A stretch of DNA of 64,000 nucleotides from Rhodococcus triatomae (GCF_014217785.1 NZ_CP048814.1:2604001-2668000); one strand, 5' to 3'. Positions 49,366-58,807 are shown, counted from the first letter of the stretch. The notes: generated by a model from the letters alone, not told the origin. A program made the numbers and translations.

Positions 49366-50418
49366 ATGGACCTCGTGCACCTTCCCGTCATGCCACCCCT
49401 GCAGCCGATGCTGGCGAAGGCCGCCTCGGCCGTGCCGTCCCAGCCCGAAGGAGAGCCGGCGTGGTCCTACGAGCCGAAGTGGGACGGCTTCCGCACCATC
49501 GTCTTCCGTGACGGCGACGAGGTGGTGCTGGGCTCGCGCGGCGGGAAGGACCTGGCTCGGTATTTTCCCGAGATGGTGGATGCGGTCCGGCGCGAGCTCC
49601 CCTCCCGTTGCGTCGTCGACGGCGAGTTGGTGGTCCCCAGGGATCGCGACGGGCACGTCCGGCTCGACTGGGAGGCGCTGTCCGAACGCATCCACCCCGC
49701 GGACAGCCGGGTGCGCCTGCTGGCCGAGCAGACACCGTCCCAGTTCGTCGGGTTCGATCTGCTGGCGCTCGGGGACCGAGACCTCACCGCCGAGGTGTTC
49801 GAGGCACGTCGGGACGAACTCGTCGCGACGGTGGGCGGAGGGCCGAGCTGCCACGTGACCGCCGCGACCCGCGACGCGGCGATCGCGTCCGAGTGGTTCG
49901 AGACGTTCGAGGGCGCGGGGCTCGACGGTGTGATCGCGAAGAGGCTGGACGGCGTCTACGTGCCGGGCAAGAGGGACATGGTCAAGGTCAAGCACGCCCG
50001 GACGGCGGAGTGCGTCCTGGCCGGATACCGAGTGCACAAGAACGGACTCGGGGTCGGGTCCCTGCTGCTGGGACTCTATTCGGACGGAGAACTGGTCATG
50101 GTGGGTGGCGCCTCCGCGTTCACCGACGTCCGCAGGCGGGAACTGCTGGCCGAGTTGCAGCCGCTGCGCATGGGTGAGGACGTGGTCGCCGACGGCGAGG
50201 CGACCCGGTGGCGTTCGGGTGTGGACCGTAGCTGGGTGCCGCTGCGCCCCGAGCGGGTGCTCGAGGTCGCCTACGACCAGATGGAGGGGGCACGGTTCCG
50301 GCACGCCGCCCGGTTCCTGCGGTGGCGCCCGGACAAGCCGCCGCGCGACTGCACGTTCGACCAGCTCGAGGTGCCGGTTCGCTACGACCTCGCAGACGTC
50401 CTGGCAGGAGGGGCCTGA
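49366..50418 (+). CDS. ligC: ATP-dependent DNA ligase LigC
   Basis: The 350-residue ligase seals nicks with ATP. The adenylation Lys is in motif I, EPKWDGFR (about residue 38); later motifs are VDGELVV (III), FVGFDLLAL (IIIa), GLDGVIAKRL (IV) and DMVKVKHART (V). The C-terminal oligonucleotide-binding domain covers about 215-340. The start MDLVHLPVMPP matches mycobacterial LigC. It ends in TGATG overlap with a LigD-type polymerase gene, so both are made from one message. LigC-type ligases have been linked to repair with Prim-Pol partners in mycobacteria. Confidence 0.93.
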   Translation: MDLVHLPVMPPLQPMLAKAASAVPSQPEGEPAWSYEPKWDGFRTIVFRDGDEVVLGSRGGKDLARYFPEMVDAVRRELPSRCVVDGELVVPRDRDGHVRLDWEALSERIHPADSRVRLLAEQTPSQFVGFDLLALGDRDLTAEVFEARRDELVATVGGGPSCHVTAATRDAAIASEWFETFEGAGLDGVIAKRLDGVYVPGKRDMVKVKHARTAECVLAGYRVHKNGLGVGSLLLGLYSDGELVMVGGASAFTDVRRRELLAELQPLRMGEDVVADGEATRWRSGVDRSWVPLRPERVLEVAYDQMEGARFRHAARFLRWRPDKPPRDCTFDQLEVPVRYDLADVLAGGA

Positions 50419-51446
50419 TGGCAAGCCCGGCAGAGGAACTCGACGTCGACGGCATCGCGGTACGGTTGTCGAACCCGGATAAGGTCTACTACCCACGCCT
50501 GGGTGCGGACGGCGGCACGAAGCGCCATCTGGTCGAGTACTACCGCGCGGTCGCCACCGAGGGGGCACTGCTGCGCGCGCTGTACGACCGCCCCACCCAC
50601 CTGCAGCGTTTTCCGGACGGTGTCGAGGGCGAGGAGATCTACCAGAAGCGTGTGCCGGCGAAGCGGCCCGATCACGTGGCGAGCTGCCAGGTCACCTTCC
50701 CCTCGGGACGGACCGCCGACGTACTGCGTGTGCGCGGCGCCGCCGACATCGTGTGGGCGGCCAATCTCGGGTCGATCACGTTCCACCCGTGGGCGGTCCG
50801 TTGTCCCGACGTCGACCACCCCGACGAGCTGCGGCTCGATCTGGATCCGCAGCCCGGAACCGACTTCGGTGACGCCCGGTCCCTCGCCCTCGACGTCGTG
50901 CGCCCCGTGTTGGACGAGCTCGGTCTGGTCGGCTTCCCGAAGACCTCCGGGGGCCGGGGGCTGCACGTGTACCTGCGGATCGAGCCGCGGTGGGACTTCG
51001 TGACGGTGCGCCGTGCCGGAATCGCGCTGGCCCGTGAGGTGGAGCGACGCAGCGCGGGCCGCGCCACGACGGCGTGGTGGAAGGAGGAGCGCGGCGAGCG
51101 CATCTTCCTCGACTACAACCAGAACAATCGGGACAAGACGATCGCCTCGGCCTATTCCGCGCGCAAGACTCCGATCGCGACGGTCTCGACACCGGTCACC
51201 TGGGACGAACTCGCCGACACCGATCCCGACGACTTCACCATCGCGACGGTGCCCGCACTGCTCGCGCGGCGGGGCGATCCGATGGCGGCGATGGACCGGC
51301 ACGTGCACGGCCTGGACGATCTGCTCGAGCGGGCGGACCGCGATGCCGCGGCCGGGCTGGGCGACCTACCGTATCCACCGAACTACCCCAAGATGCCCGG
51401 TGAGCCGAAACGGGTGCAGCCCAGCCGGGACCGGGACCGGAAGTAG
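50418..51446 (+). CDS. LigD-type polymerase/primase domain protein (Prim-PolC-like)
   Basis: The 342-residue protein is a stand-alone polymerase domain of the archaeo-eukaryotic primase type found in LigD. The metal-binding Asp pair is in DELRLDLDPQPG (about residues 139-141), with GGRGLHVYLRI (His near 180) and a late DYNQNNRDKTIASAYS containing the third metal ligand region. It inserts nucleotides, often ribonucleotides, at gaps. In Mycobacterium tuberculosis the homologue Rv3730c lies beside ligC but divergently, while here they form a coupled operon. The ATG overlaps the ligC stop. Confidence 0.92.
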   Translation: MASPAEELDVDGIAVRLSNPDKVYYPRLGADGGTKRHLVEYYRAVATEGALLRALYDRPTHLQRFPDGVEGEEIYQKRVPAKRPDHVASCQVTFPSGRTADVLRVRGAADIVWAANLGSITFHPWAVRCPDVDHPDELRLDLDPQPGTDFGDARSLALDVVRPVLDELGLVGFPKTSGGRGLHVYLRIEPRWDFVTVRRAGIALAREVERRSAGRATTAWWKEERGERIFLDYNQNNRDKTIASAYSARKTPIATVSTPVTWDELADTDPDDFTIATVPALLARRGDPMAAMDRHVHGLDDLLERADRDAAAGLGDLPYPPNYPKMPGEPKRVQPSRDRDRK

Positions 51447-51452
51447 TCCGGT

Positions 51453-51503
51453 TCGGCGCCGTTCGGGAGTCGGCGCCGTTCGGGACTCGGCGCCGTTCGG
51501 GAG
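51453..51503. repeat. 17-bp tandem repeat (3 copies) between convergent genes
   Basis: TCGGCGCCGTTCGGGAG repeats at 51453, 51470 (one G/C difference) and 51487, exactly filling the space up to the stop of the converging lipoprotein gene at 51504. Each unit holds a GGCGCC palindrome. Confidence 0.95.
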
Positions 51504-52073
51504 TCAGGGTTGTTCGATCAGGGTCATCAGGTCCGCGAGTACGGCGTCGGCCGAGGATTCCGACAGTGCGCCGGTGAGCACCACCTCGACCCGGGCGTCG
51601 GGAGTCTCCACGACCACGGTGCGGGTGGTCGCGGTGTCCCTCGAGTAGGCCACGGCGCGTGCCGCCTCGGTGGCGGGGGAACTGAGCAGCGTCGACGTGT
51701 GCGCGGCCCGTACGGCGTCCGGGGTGAATCCGGGGTTCGTGGCGGTACCCTCCACTCGGGCGCCGGTCCGGGCGGGATCGGTGCCGACGGTGCCCTCGGG
51801 CCCCCAGGCGCAGCGATACTCCTCGACGGAGACGTCCGCGTCGATCTCGACGAGGTCGCCGAGAAGGTCGGAGAGCACCCAGGCAACCTCCCCGCAGGAG
51901 CCGATCGGGCGGAGGAATCCGATCTGGTCCCTGGCGGTGACGGGGGCTGCGGCCGCCTCGGCGGTGGTTCGGGTGTCGGCCCGGTCGGTCCGGTCCGGGG
52001 TCGTCGCGCAGGCGCCCGCGACGAGGGCCGAAGACACCAGAACCACCGGGATCAGAGGGCGCAATGAGGTCAC
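51504..52073 (-). CDS. Putative lipoprotein (DUF3558-like)
   Basis: The 189-residue protein has a lipoprotein signal (hydrophobic segment, AGAC with Cys at about residue 22) and a mature domain with a conserved Cys pair (SCGEVAWVLSDLLG and EEYRCAWGPEG, about residues 59 and 89). The layout resembles the actinobacterial DUF3558 lipoproteins, whose function is unknown. The GTG at 52073 gives a clean signal peptide; there is no clear ribosome site. Anchoring on the outer face of the membrane is expected. Confidence 0.65.
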   Translation of the reverse strand: MTSLRPLIPVVLVSSALVAGACATTPDRTDRADTRTTAEAAAAPVTARDQIGFLRPIGSCGEVAWVLSDLLGDLVEIDADVSVEEYRCAWGPEGTVGTDPARTGARVEGTATNPGFTPDAVRAAHTSTLLSSPATEAARAVAYSRDTATTRTVVVETPDARVEVVLTGALSESSADAVLADLMTLIEQP

Positions 52074-52262
52074 GGGGCGTGATCGTAGAGGAATCGGCCG
52101 CCGTACTTCTTCGTGATCAAGTACCGTATTTGCGTCCGAAACTTGTGATTTCTCCAGGATGTTCGCGTGAATGGGCTCGAAGCGCGGGGAGGTCCGTGCG
52201 GACAGCGTGAGGTCGCCGCTCGAGTGGCATTCCCTGTACCTTCGGACTCGGAGGTCACCACG

Positions 52263-52763
52263 ATGGATCGCTCGACAGTCATTGCCGCAGGCACGGTTGC
52301 CACCGCTACCGTCGTCGGCTCCCTTCTTCTCGGGTCGGGTACCGCAACCGCGGCCCCCACCTGCGTCTCGCCGCCGGGCACCGATACCGCGGTGACAGAC
52401 GGACGCGCGGCCTGCCGGGCGATCTCGGACGTGTCCGGCAACTCCCTGGCGATCGGTGCAGGCGGGGTCGGTTTCGCCGATGCCGCGACCCACGGGTCGG
52501 CTCTGGCGCTGGGATTCGACGGGGGCGTGGGCGCGGTCGAGGCGCGGCTCGGCGCCGGCGTGGCGATCGCCGTGGGAACGGACAGTGTCGCACTGACCTC
52601 GACGCCGGGGTGGGCGTTCGTCGTCAGTGGCCCCGGCGCCCAATCCTTCGCCGGGGACGACGAACAGGGCGTGTCGTGTGCCGGTGGGCTCGGTCTCGCG
52701 GTCAAGGTGCTTGCAGGCCAGGCATGTTTCCACGATGGCGTCTCCACCTGGACGCTCGGCTGA
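52263..52763 (+). CDS. Secreted hypothetical protein (DUF6764-like)
   Basis: The 166-residue protein has a signal peptide (to about residue 30, ATAAPTC) and a glycine/alanine-rich mature part with repeated VAIAVGTDS and ALALGFDGG-type strands, suggesting a small beta-helix or beta-roll. Four Cys occur (TCVSPPG, RAACRA, SCAGG, QACFHDG) and could form two disulfides. I recall similar actinobacterial proteins labelled DUF6764, without known function. GGAGG precedes the ATG. Confidence 0.7.
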   Translation: MDRSTVIAAGTVATATVVGSLLLGSGTATAAPTCVSPPGTDTAVTDGRAACRAISDVSGNSLAIGAGGVGFADAATHGSALALGFDGGVGAVEARLGAGVAIAVGTDSVALTSTPGWAFVVSGPGAQSFAGDDEQGVSCAGGLGLAVKVLAGQACFHDGVSTWTLG

Positions 52764-52838
52764 AACGGCATCCGGTGCACACAGGCGTTGTGTTGTAGGT
52801 CACAATGGGGCCAGTGGGTTCGAGCGGAGGTGGTTCTG

Positions 52839-54044
52839 GTGACGAGCAGTGTGCGGGCGTCGCAGGGGTCGGTGCCGACGGAGATGGTGGTGGACCAGCG
52901 GTTGCTGCCGCTCGCGGACCGCTTCTTCTCGATGTACCGCAATCCACAGCAGGGCGGCGGGGCCCTGGTCGTCTATGTGCGCGGCGAGAAGGTCCTCGAC
53001 GTGTGGGCCGGCTGGGCGGATCGGGACCGTCGATGGTCCCGTGACACCGTCGCCCTGTCCTTCTCCACCGGCAAGGGTGTCGCGAGCACGGTGGTGCACC
53101 GTCTGGCTCAACGCGGCGTCATCGACTACGACCTGCCGTTGGCGCGGTACTGGCCGGAGTTCGCCGCGCACGGCAAGTCCGAGATCACTGTGCGGCAACT
53201 GCTCACGCACCGCGCGGGCCTGCATCGGGTCCGTGGGCTGCTGAGTGGACCGTTCGACATGCTCGACTACGACACCGTCATCGAGGCCCTCGCGAATGCC
53301 CGTCCGGATCCGAGGCGGTTGAACGGACCCGGATATCACGCTGTCACCTACGGCTGGCTGGTCGCCGAACTGGTCGCCCGGGCCACGGGCAAGCCGTTCC
53401 AGGATGTGGTCGCCGAGGAGATCGCCGGCCCCTTGGGGATCGACGAGTACTGGTACCGCGTCCCCGAAGGGCACCGGGGTCGCATCGCGAAACTGTTCCC
53501 GCACATCAACCCCGGTGGTTTGAACTGGCAGTTCACCAGCGCGATCCTCGCGCACGTGGCCCCCACCCGAGGCCTCGCCGAGGCGGCCATGCCGGACGGG
53601 TTCGACCTGCTCGTGCGGAGCCCGCGGGTGCACGACGCCGTCATGCCCGGATGGAACGGCGTGTTCAGCGCGGACGCCGTCGCCCGGATGTACGGGGCGA
53701 TCGCGAACGGTGGTGAGATCGGCGGTCGCAGATTCCTCGACCCCGCCACCATCGAGGAGAGTACGAGGGTGCAGGCCCGCGGCCGCGACTACGTGCTGGC
53801 CGTCCGGCCGAACTGGTCTCTCGGCTATCACCGGCCGATTCTCGCCTCCCGGGTGCAACCGCAGAATGCGATCGGGCACTACGGCGTCGGCGGGTCCGGG
53901 GGGTTCGCGGACCTGGACACCGGCATGTCGCTCGGATTCGTCACCAACCGGCTGGGAAGTTCGCTGACGGCCCTCGGCGATCTCCGCCTGGCGCGGCTCG
54001 GGGCGATGGCGCAGACGCTCGCGCAAAACTGGAACACGTTATAG
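52839..54044 (+). CDS. Beta-lactamase-fold serine hydrolase (esterase/LipE-like)
   Basis: The 401-residue protein has the class C beta-lactamase/esterase fold. The nucleophile motif S76-T-G-K79 is in LSFSTGKG, the catalytic Tyr in HAVTYGWLVAE (about residue 178), and a GHYGVGGSGGFAD motif near 350 takes the place of KTG. No signal peptide is visible, so it acts in the cytoplasm or at the membrane as an esterase rather than an antibiotic-degrading enzyme. Mycobacterial LipE-type proteins are of this kind. The start is a GTG with GGAGG eight bases before it. Confidence 0.87.
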   Translation: MTSSVRASQGSVPTEMVVDQRLLPLADRFFSMYRNPQQGGGALVVYVRGEKVLDVWAGWADRDRRWSRDTVALSFSTGKGVASTVVHRLAQRGVIDYDLPLARYWPEFAAHGKSEITVRQLLTHRAGLHRVRGLLSGPFDMLDYDTVIEALANARPDPRRLNGPGYHAVTYGWLVAELVARATGKPFQDVVAEEIAGPLGIDEYWYRVPEGHRGRIAKLFPHINPGGLNWQFTSAILAHVAPTRGLAEAAMPDGFDLLVRSPRVHDAVMPGWNGVFSADAVARMYGAIANGGEIGGRRFLDPATIEESTRVQARGRDYVLAVRPNWSLGYHRPILASRVQPQNAIGHYGVGGSGGFADLDTGMSLGFVTNRLGSSLTALGDLRLARLGAMAQTLAQNWNTL

Positions 54045-54116
54045 TCTGAGGCTGTTCCGAGACCTGAGGACGTTCCGAGGAATCGGGTCGCGCGAGTCGT
54101 GGATGAGGGAAGTGCC

Positions 54117-55793
54117 GTGACCTATGTGATTACGCAGCCTTGCTGCAACGACGCATCGTGCGTGGACGTGTGTCCCGTCAACTGCATCCATCCCACACCC
54201 GACGAGCCACAGTTCGCCACCACCGAGATGCTGTACATCGATCCCGACACCTGCATCGACTGCGGGGCGTGCGTCGAGGAGTGCCCCGTCGAGGCCATCG
54301 TCCCGGACAACGATCTGGTGCTGGACGACGAGCCCTACCTCGACATCAATCGCGACTGGTTCGTCGCCCATCCGACCGGTCCGGACTGGCCGGAACCGGT
54401 GACCACTCCGGCCGTGCCGAAGGATCGAGACGTGCTGCGAGTGGCCGTCGTGGGATCCGGCCCCGCAGCCTGCTACGCGACGATGGGACTGACGTCGACG
54501 TCGCGCGTCGAGGTCGACGTCTTCGATCGCCTGCCCACCCCCTACGGGTTGGTGCGGTCGGGGGTCGCTCCCGACCACCCGGGAACCAAGGGAGTCACCG
54601 AGCAGTTCCGCGCCGCGGTCGGCAAGCGCAGTGTGCGCTGCCATTTCAACGTCGAGGTGGGCCGCGACGTCACCCACGAGGAACTGCTGTCCCACCACCA
54701 CGCCGTCCTCTACGCGGTCGGTGCGGCGGGCGACCGGGCACTGGGTGTTCCCGGCGAGGAACTGCCGGGCAGTCACGCCGCCACCGAATTCGTCGCCTGG
54801 TACAACGGCCACCCGGACTACGCGGATCGCACCTTCGACCTCTCGTCCGAACGCGTGGTGATCGTCGGCAACGGCAACGTCGCCCTCGACGTGGCCCGGA
54901 TCCTGGTGAGCGATCCCGAGGAGTTGGCGAAGACCGACCTCGCGGACCACGCACTCGAGGCGTTGCGTCGGAGCAACGTGCGCGAAGTGGTGGTGCTCGG
55001 CAGGCGTGGTCCGGCGCAGGCGGCATTCACCAATCCGGAACTGCTCGCGCTCACCCAGATGGCCGGGGTGGACGTCGTGGTCGAATCCGACGAGGCGGAA
55101 CTCGACCCCGCGAGCCGGGCGCTTCTCGACAGCGGCGACACGGAACCGTCGGTGCGGCTCAAGGTCGCCCAGATCGCCGGACTCGCCGCCCGCACTCCCG
55201 ATCCGTCCCGGCGCCGCATCGTCCTGCGTTTCCTCGTGTCCCCCGTCGAGGTCCTCGGCGACACCGGCGTCGAGGGGGTGCGGGTGGTTCGCAACGCACT
55301 CGTCGCCGATGCCACGGGCCGTCTCGTCGCCGAGCCGTCGGAACAGACGTCGACGATCGAGACCGGACTGGTCCTGCGCTCGGTCGGATACCGGGGCACT
55401 CCCGTACCGGACGTGCCGTTCGACGGTGCCCGTGGGGTGATCCCCAACGAGAACGGCCGGGTGATCGACCCGGAAACCGGGCGCCCGCTTCCCGGTGTGT
55501 ACGTCGCAGGCTGGATCAAACGCGGCCCCACCGGAGTCATCGGTACCAACCGCTACTGCTCCGCGGAGACGGTGTCGATGCTGGTCGACGACTACGTGGC
55601 CGGGCGGTTGCACGATCCGGCGGAACGCGACGCCTTCGAGACCCTGCTCGCCGAACGGGCGCCGGAGGCGATCGACTATCGCGGCTGGCAGTCGATCGAC
55701 CGTGTGGAGCGCGACGAGGGCAAAGCCACCGGGCGTCCTCGGCGCAAGCTCGTGCGGATCGAGGACATGCTGGCGGCGGCGCACCGCGAATGA
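54117..55793 (+). CDS. fprB: Ferredoxin-NADP reductase with N-terminal 7Fe ferredoxin domain
   Basis: The 558-residue protein joins a ferredoxin domain (about 1-75, CCNDASCVDVCPVNC and CIDCGACVEECP cysteine sets) to an adrenodoxin-reductase-like flavoprotein (about 105-558). FAD binding is shown by VVGSGPAACYA, LPTPYGLVRSGVAPDH and VAGWIKRGPTGVIGTN; NADP binding by VVIVGNGNVALDVARIL and a following Arg pair. It matches mycobacterial FprB in order and size. It should pass electrons between NADPH and ferredoxins or P450 systems. The start is a GTG with GAGGGAAG before it. Confidence 0.93.
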   Translation: MTYVITQPCCNDASCVDVCPVNCIHPTPDEPQFATTEMLYIDPDTCIDCGACVEECPVEAIVPDNDLVLDDEPYLDINRDWFVAHPTGPDWPEPVTTPAVPKDRDVLRVAVVGSGPAACYATMGLTSTSRVEVDVFDRLPTPYGLVRSGVAPDHPGTKGVTEQFRAAVGKRSVRCHFNVEVGRDVTHEELLSHHHAVLYAVGAAGDRALGVPGEELPGSHAATEFVAWYNGHPDYADRTFDLSSERVVIVGNGNVALDVARILVSDPEELAKTDLADHALEALRRSNVREVVVLGRRGPAQAAFTNPELLALTQMAGVDVVVESDEAELDPASRALLDSGDTEPSVRLKVAQIAGLAARTPDPSRRRIVLRFLVSPVEVLGDTGVEGVRVVRNALVADATGRLVAEPSEQTSTIETGLVLRSVGYRGTPVPDVPFDGARGVIPNENGRVIDPETGRPLPGVYVAGWIKRGPTGVIGTNRYCSAETVSMLVDDYVAGRLHDPAERDAFETLLAERAPEAIDYRGWQSIDRVERDEGKATGRPRRKLVRIEDMLAAAHRE

Positions 55794-55844
55794 GCCCGGT
55801 GTGATCCCGTGGAGTGACGGAGGCCTCAGCCACACGGCTCCCGG

Positions 55845-55893
55845 GTGACGTAGTCTCTCGATGTCTTCTCGAGTGACGTAGTCTCTCGATGTC
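55845..55893. repeat. 21-bp direct repeat upstream of L,D-transpeptidase
   Basis: A 21-base sequence beginning GTGACGTAGTC and ending TCGATGTC occurs perfectly at 55845-55865 and 55873-55893, 28 bp apart. A further GTGACG lies at 55814. The repeats are in the promoter region of the L,D-transpeptidase and may be regulator sites or a young duplication. Confidence 0.85.
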
Positions 55894-55979
55894 GAATGAC
55901 AGCAGCCACTTCGGTGGCTACTCCGATCAGCGGCGCGAAGTCGGGCGCGCGGCACCAACGCGTCGAACGAAGGTTTGTC

Positions 55980-56882
55980 ATGAGCAAGTTCGGGAGCCGC
56001 TTCGCGGTTCTTCTCGCCGGCGCGCTCGCATCCGGGCTGGTCCTCGCCGGACCGTCCGCTGCGGCGCCACTGTTCCCCGGGGGGCCCGAGATTCCGGGTC
56101 TGCCCGAGATACCCCTGCCGGAACTGCCCGGTGTTCCCGGGTTGCCCGGTGCCCCCGCGGAGCCGTCCGTCGGCCCGGCCAACTTCTCGGCCCCCGCGAT
56201 CAGCCCCGCCTCGGGCGAGGTGGTGGGCGTCGCGCAGCCGATCGCACTCCGTTTCGACGAGCCGATCGGCGACCGGGGTATGGCCGAGCGTGCCATCGAG
56301 ATCACGACGACGCCCGAGGTCGACGGCGCGTTCTACTGGATCAACGACAGCCAGGTGCGGTGGAAGCCGACCGAGTTCTGGCCCGCCCACACCCAGGTGA
56401 CGGTGAACGCGGGCGGCTCGCATTCGGCATTCTCCATCGGTGACGCCGTGGTCTCGGTCGCGGACGACGCGACCAAGCAGATCACCGTCACGGTCAACGG
56501 CGAGGTCGTCAAGACGATGCCGACGTCGTTGGGCAAGCCCGGCTACGAGACCCCGAACGGCACCTACATCGTCGGTGAGAAGCGGCGGGACATGTACATG
56601 GACTCGTCGACGTACGGTGTCCCGGTTGACTCGCCCGAGGGCTACCGCACCTATGTCGAGTACGCGACCCGGATCTCCTACAGCGGGATCTTCGTGCACG
56701 CCGCACCGTGGTCGGTGAGCCAGCAGGGCTACAGCAACGTCAGCCACGGCTGCCTCAACGTCAGTACCGAGGACGGAAAGTGGTTCTTCGAGAACGTCGG
56801 GCGCGGTGACCCGGTGATCGTGCAGAACACCGCCGGCGGCGTGCTGAGCGGCTCCGACGGACTCGGCGACTGGAACCGCTGA
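55980..56882 (+). CDS. L,D-transpeptidase (YkuD family), exported
   Basis: The 300-residue protein has a signal peptide (to about residue 28), a Pro/Gly-rich linker ([14 protein letters not shown], to about 60), an immunoglobulin-like domain (about 65-160) and a YkuD catalytic domain (about 160-285). The active-site pattern IFVHAAPWS...SHGCLNVS has the catalytic His and Cys. It should form 3-3 cross-links in peptidoglycan outside the membrane, as Ldt enzymes do in mycobacteria. GAAGG precedes the ATG. A strong terminator follows. Confidence 0.9.
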   Translation: MSKFGSRFAVLLAGALASGLVLAGPSAAAPLFPGGPEIPGLPEIPLPELPGVPGLPGAPAEPSVGPANFSAPAISPASGEVVGVAQPIALRFDEPIGDRGMAERAIEITTTPEVDGAFYWINDSQVRWKPTEFWPAHTQVTVNAGGSHSAFSIGDAVVSVADDATKQITVTVNGEVVKTMPTSLGKPGYETPNGTYIVGEKRRDMYMDSSTYGVPVDSPEGYRTYVEYATRISYSGIFVHAAPWSVSQQGYSNVSHGCLNVSTEDGKWFFENVGRGDPVIVQNTAGGVLSGSDGLGDWNR

Positions 56883-56926
56883 CACCCCCGGTCACCGACT
56901 GCATCCCGATCACCTCCTGATCGACG

Positions 56927-56958
56927 ACTGCCCGCCCACTGTTCAGTGGGCGGGCAGT
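56927..56958 (+). terminator. Strong hairpin terminator after L,D-transpeptidase
   Basis: A 14-bp perfect stem (ACTGCCCGCCCACT and complement) with loop GTTC is followed by TCC. It leaves only 43 bases before the ugpA start codon. Confidence 0.85.
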
Positions 56959-57001
56959 TCCGGTTCACCGGCTATTCGTCCGCGAAGGCCAGACTGCCGC
57001 A

Positions 57002-57913
57002 GTGAGATCGAGTCCCGAGCGTGTTCCACAGGTGCTCGGCCGACCGTGGCGTGACTACGTACTGTTCCTCGCTCTGGTCGGGCCGAACCTGGCTCTTCTG
57101 TTCCTGTTCACCTATCGCCCCCTGGTGGACAACATCCGGCTGTCCTTCTTCGACTGGAACATCGCCGATCCGGTGGCGACGTTCGTCGGGTTCGGCAACT
57201 ACCGGGAATGGTGGGGGCGCAGCGACACCTGGCAGATCGTGTCGAACACCGTGCTGTTCACCGTCGCCACGGTGGCCGGGTCGATGGTTCTCGGGCTCGC
57301 GCTGGCCATGCTGCTCGACCGGAAGCTGTTCGGCAGGAACCTGGTCCGGTCCGCGATCTTCGCGCCCTTCGTGATCTCCGGTGCGGCCGTCGGAGTGGCG
57401 TTCCAGTTCGTCTTCGATCCGAACTTCGGGCTCGTCCAGGATCTGCTGCATCGCGTCGGACTCACCGTCCCGGACTTCTACCAGAGCCCCGGCTGGGCCT
57501 TGTTCATGGTCACGGTCACCTACATGTGGAAGAACCTCGGGTACACCTTCGTCATCTATCTCGCTGCACTGCAGGGGCTTCGGGCCGAGCTCTCGGAGGC
57601 CGCCGAGATCGACGGCGCCGGCCGGTGGTCGACCTTCCGGCACGTCGTGCTCCCGCAATTGCGGCCGACGACGTTCTTCCTGTCCATCACCGTGATGCTG
57701 AACTCCCTGCAGGTCTTCGACATCATCAACGTGATGACCCGTGGCGGGCCACTGGGAACCGGAACGACGACGATGGTCTACCAGGTCTACAACGAGACGT
57801 TCCGCAACTTCCGGGCCGGCTACGGCGCAACGGTCGCGACGATCATGTTCCTCGTCCTGCTGTCGATCACCGTGTATCAGGTACGCATCATGGATCGGGG
57901 TGATCACCGGTGA
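57002..57913 (+). CDS. ugpA: Glycerol-3-phosphate-type ABC importer permease UgpA
   Basis: The 303-residue protein has six membrane segments and the sugar-permease EAA loop (ELSEAAEIDGAGRWSTFRHVV, split at about residue 198). With the next three genes it forms the order A-E-B-C known from mycobacteria. UgpABCE proteins there take up glycerophospho-diesters such as glycerophosphocholine rather than simple sugars. The start is a GTG with no good ribosome site, close behind a terminator, so it may be leaderless. The stop overlaps ugpE by GTGA. Confidence 0.9.
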   Translation: MRSSPERVPQVLGRPWRDYVLFLALVGPNLALLFLFTYRPLVDNIRLSFFDWNIADPVATFVGFGNYREWWGRSDTWQIVSNTVLFTVATVAGSMVLGLALAMLLDRKLFGRNLVRSAIFAPFVISGAAVGVAFQFVFDPNFGLVQDLLHRVGLTVPDFYQSPGWALFMVTVTYMWKNLGYTFVIYLAALQGLRAELSEAAEIDGAGRWSTFRHVVLPQLRPTTFFLSITVMLNSLQVFDIINVMTRGGPLGTGTTTMVYQVYNETFRNFRAGYGATVATIMFLVLLSITVYQVRIMDRGDHR

Positions 57914-58800
57914 CCGCGACTCTCCGGCGTCCGCAGACGGCAGCGGTGCCCGCCCAGGACGCCGGATCGGCGCAGCGCAGGAAGATCGCGGTGCGGATAC
58001 TCGCCTACGTCGCGATGGTCCTCGCGCTCGCGGTGGTGGTGGTCCCGCTGTATTGGATAGTGATGACCTCGTTCAAGGAACGGTCCGACATCTACGTCCA
58101 GCCCGTCACCTGGTGGCCGGGCACGTTCCACCCCGAGAACTACCGGGAGGCGACGACGAGTGTCCCGTTCTGGATGTTCCTGCGGAACTCGGTGATCATC
58201 ACGACGATTCTCGCGGCGATCAAGTTCGTGCTCGGCACTCTCAGTGCGTACGGGCTGGTGTTCCTCCGGTTCCCGGGCAAGAACCTGTTGTTCCTGACGA
58301 TCATCGGCGCGCTGATGGTGTCCAACCAGATCACGGTCATCTCGAACTACGCACTGGTCGCGGAATGGGGCTGGCGGAACACGTTCCAAGGGATCATCGT
58401 CCCCCTCGCGGGGGTCGCGTTCGGCACCTTCCTGATGCGGAACCACTTCCTGTCGATACCGACGGAGGTCGTCGAGGCCGCGCGGATGGACGGTGCCGGC
58501 CACGGGCGCCTGCTGTGGCGGGTGGTGCTACCCATCTCGATCCCGACGATGGTGGCATTCGGGATCATCACCGTCGTCAACGAATGGAACGAGTACCTCT
58601 GGCCGTTCCTCATGTCCGACGACGCCTCGGTGGCCCCGCTGCCGATCGGACTGACCTTGCTGCAGAACAACGACGGCTTCACCAACTGGGGGCCGGTCAT
58701 GGCCGGGACGGTGCTGGCGATGCTGCCGATCCTGGTGATCTTCCTGCTCCTGCAACGACACATGATCAAGGGCCTCACCTCCGGTGCGGTCAAAGGCTGA
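57910..58800 (+). CDS. ugpE: Glycerol-3-phosphate-type ABC importer permease UgpE
   Basis: The 296-residue protein is the second permease, with six membrane segments and the EAA-like loop EVVEAARMDGAGHGRLLWRVV (split at about residue 193). The cytoplasmic N-terminus is longer than usual, with a Pro/Ala/Gln-rich start of about 25 residues. It starts with a GTG that overlaps the ugpA stop. Confidence 0.92.
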   Translation: MTATLRRPQTAAVPAQDAGSAQRRKIAVRILAYVAMVLALAVVVVPLYWIVMTSFKERSDIYVQPVTWWPGTFHPENYREATTSVPFWMFLRNSVIITTILAAIKFVLGTLSAYGLVFLRFPGKNLLFLTIIGALMVSNQITVISNYALVAEWGWRNTFQGIIVPLAGVAFGTFLMRNHFLSIPTEVVEAARMDGAGHGRLLWRVVLPISIPTMVAFGIITVVNEWNEYLWPFLMSDDASVAPLPIGLTLLQNNDGFTNWGPVMAGTVLAMLPILVIFLLLQRHMIKGLTSGAVKG

Positions 58801-58807
58801 ATGGCGG

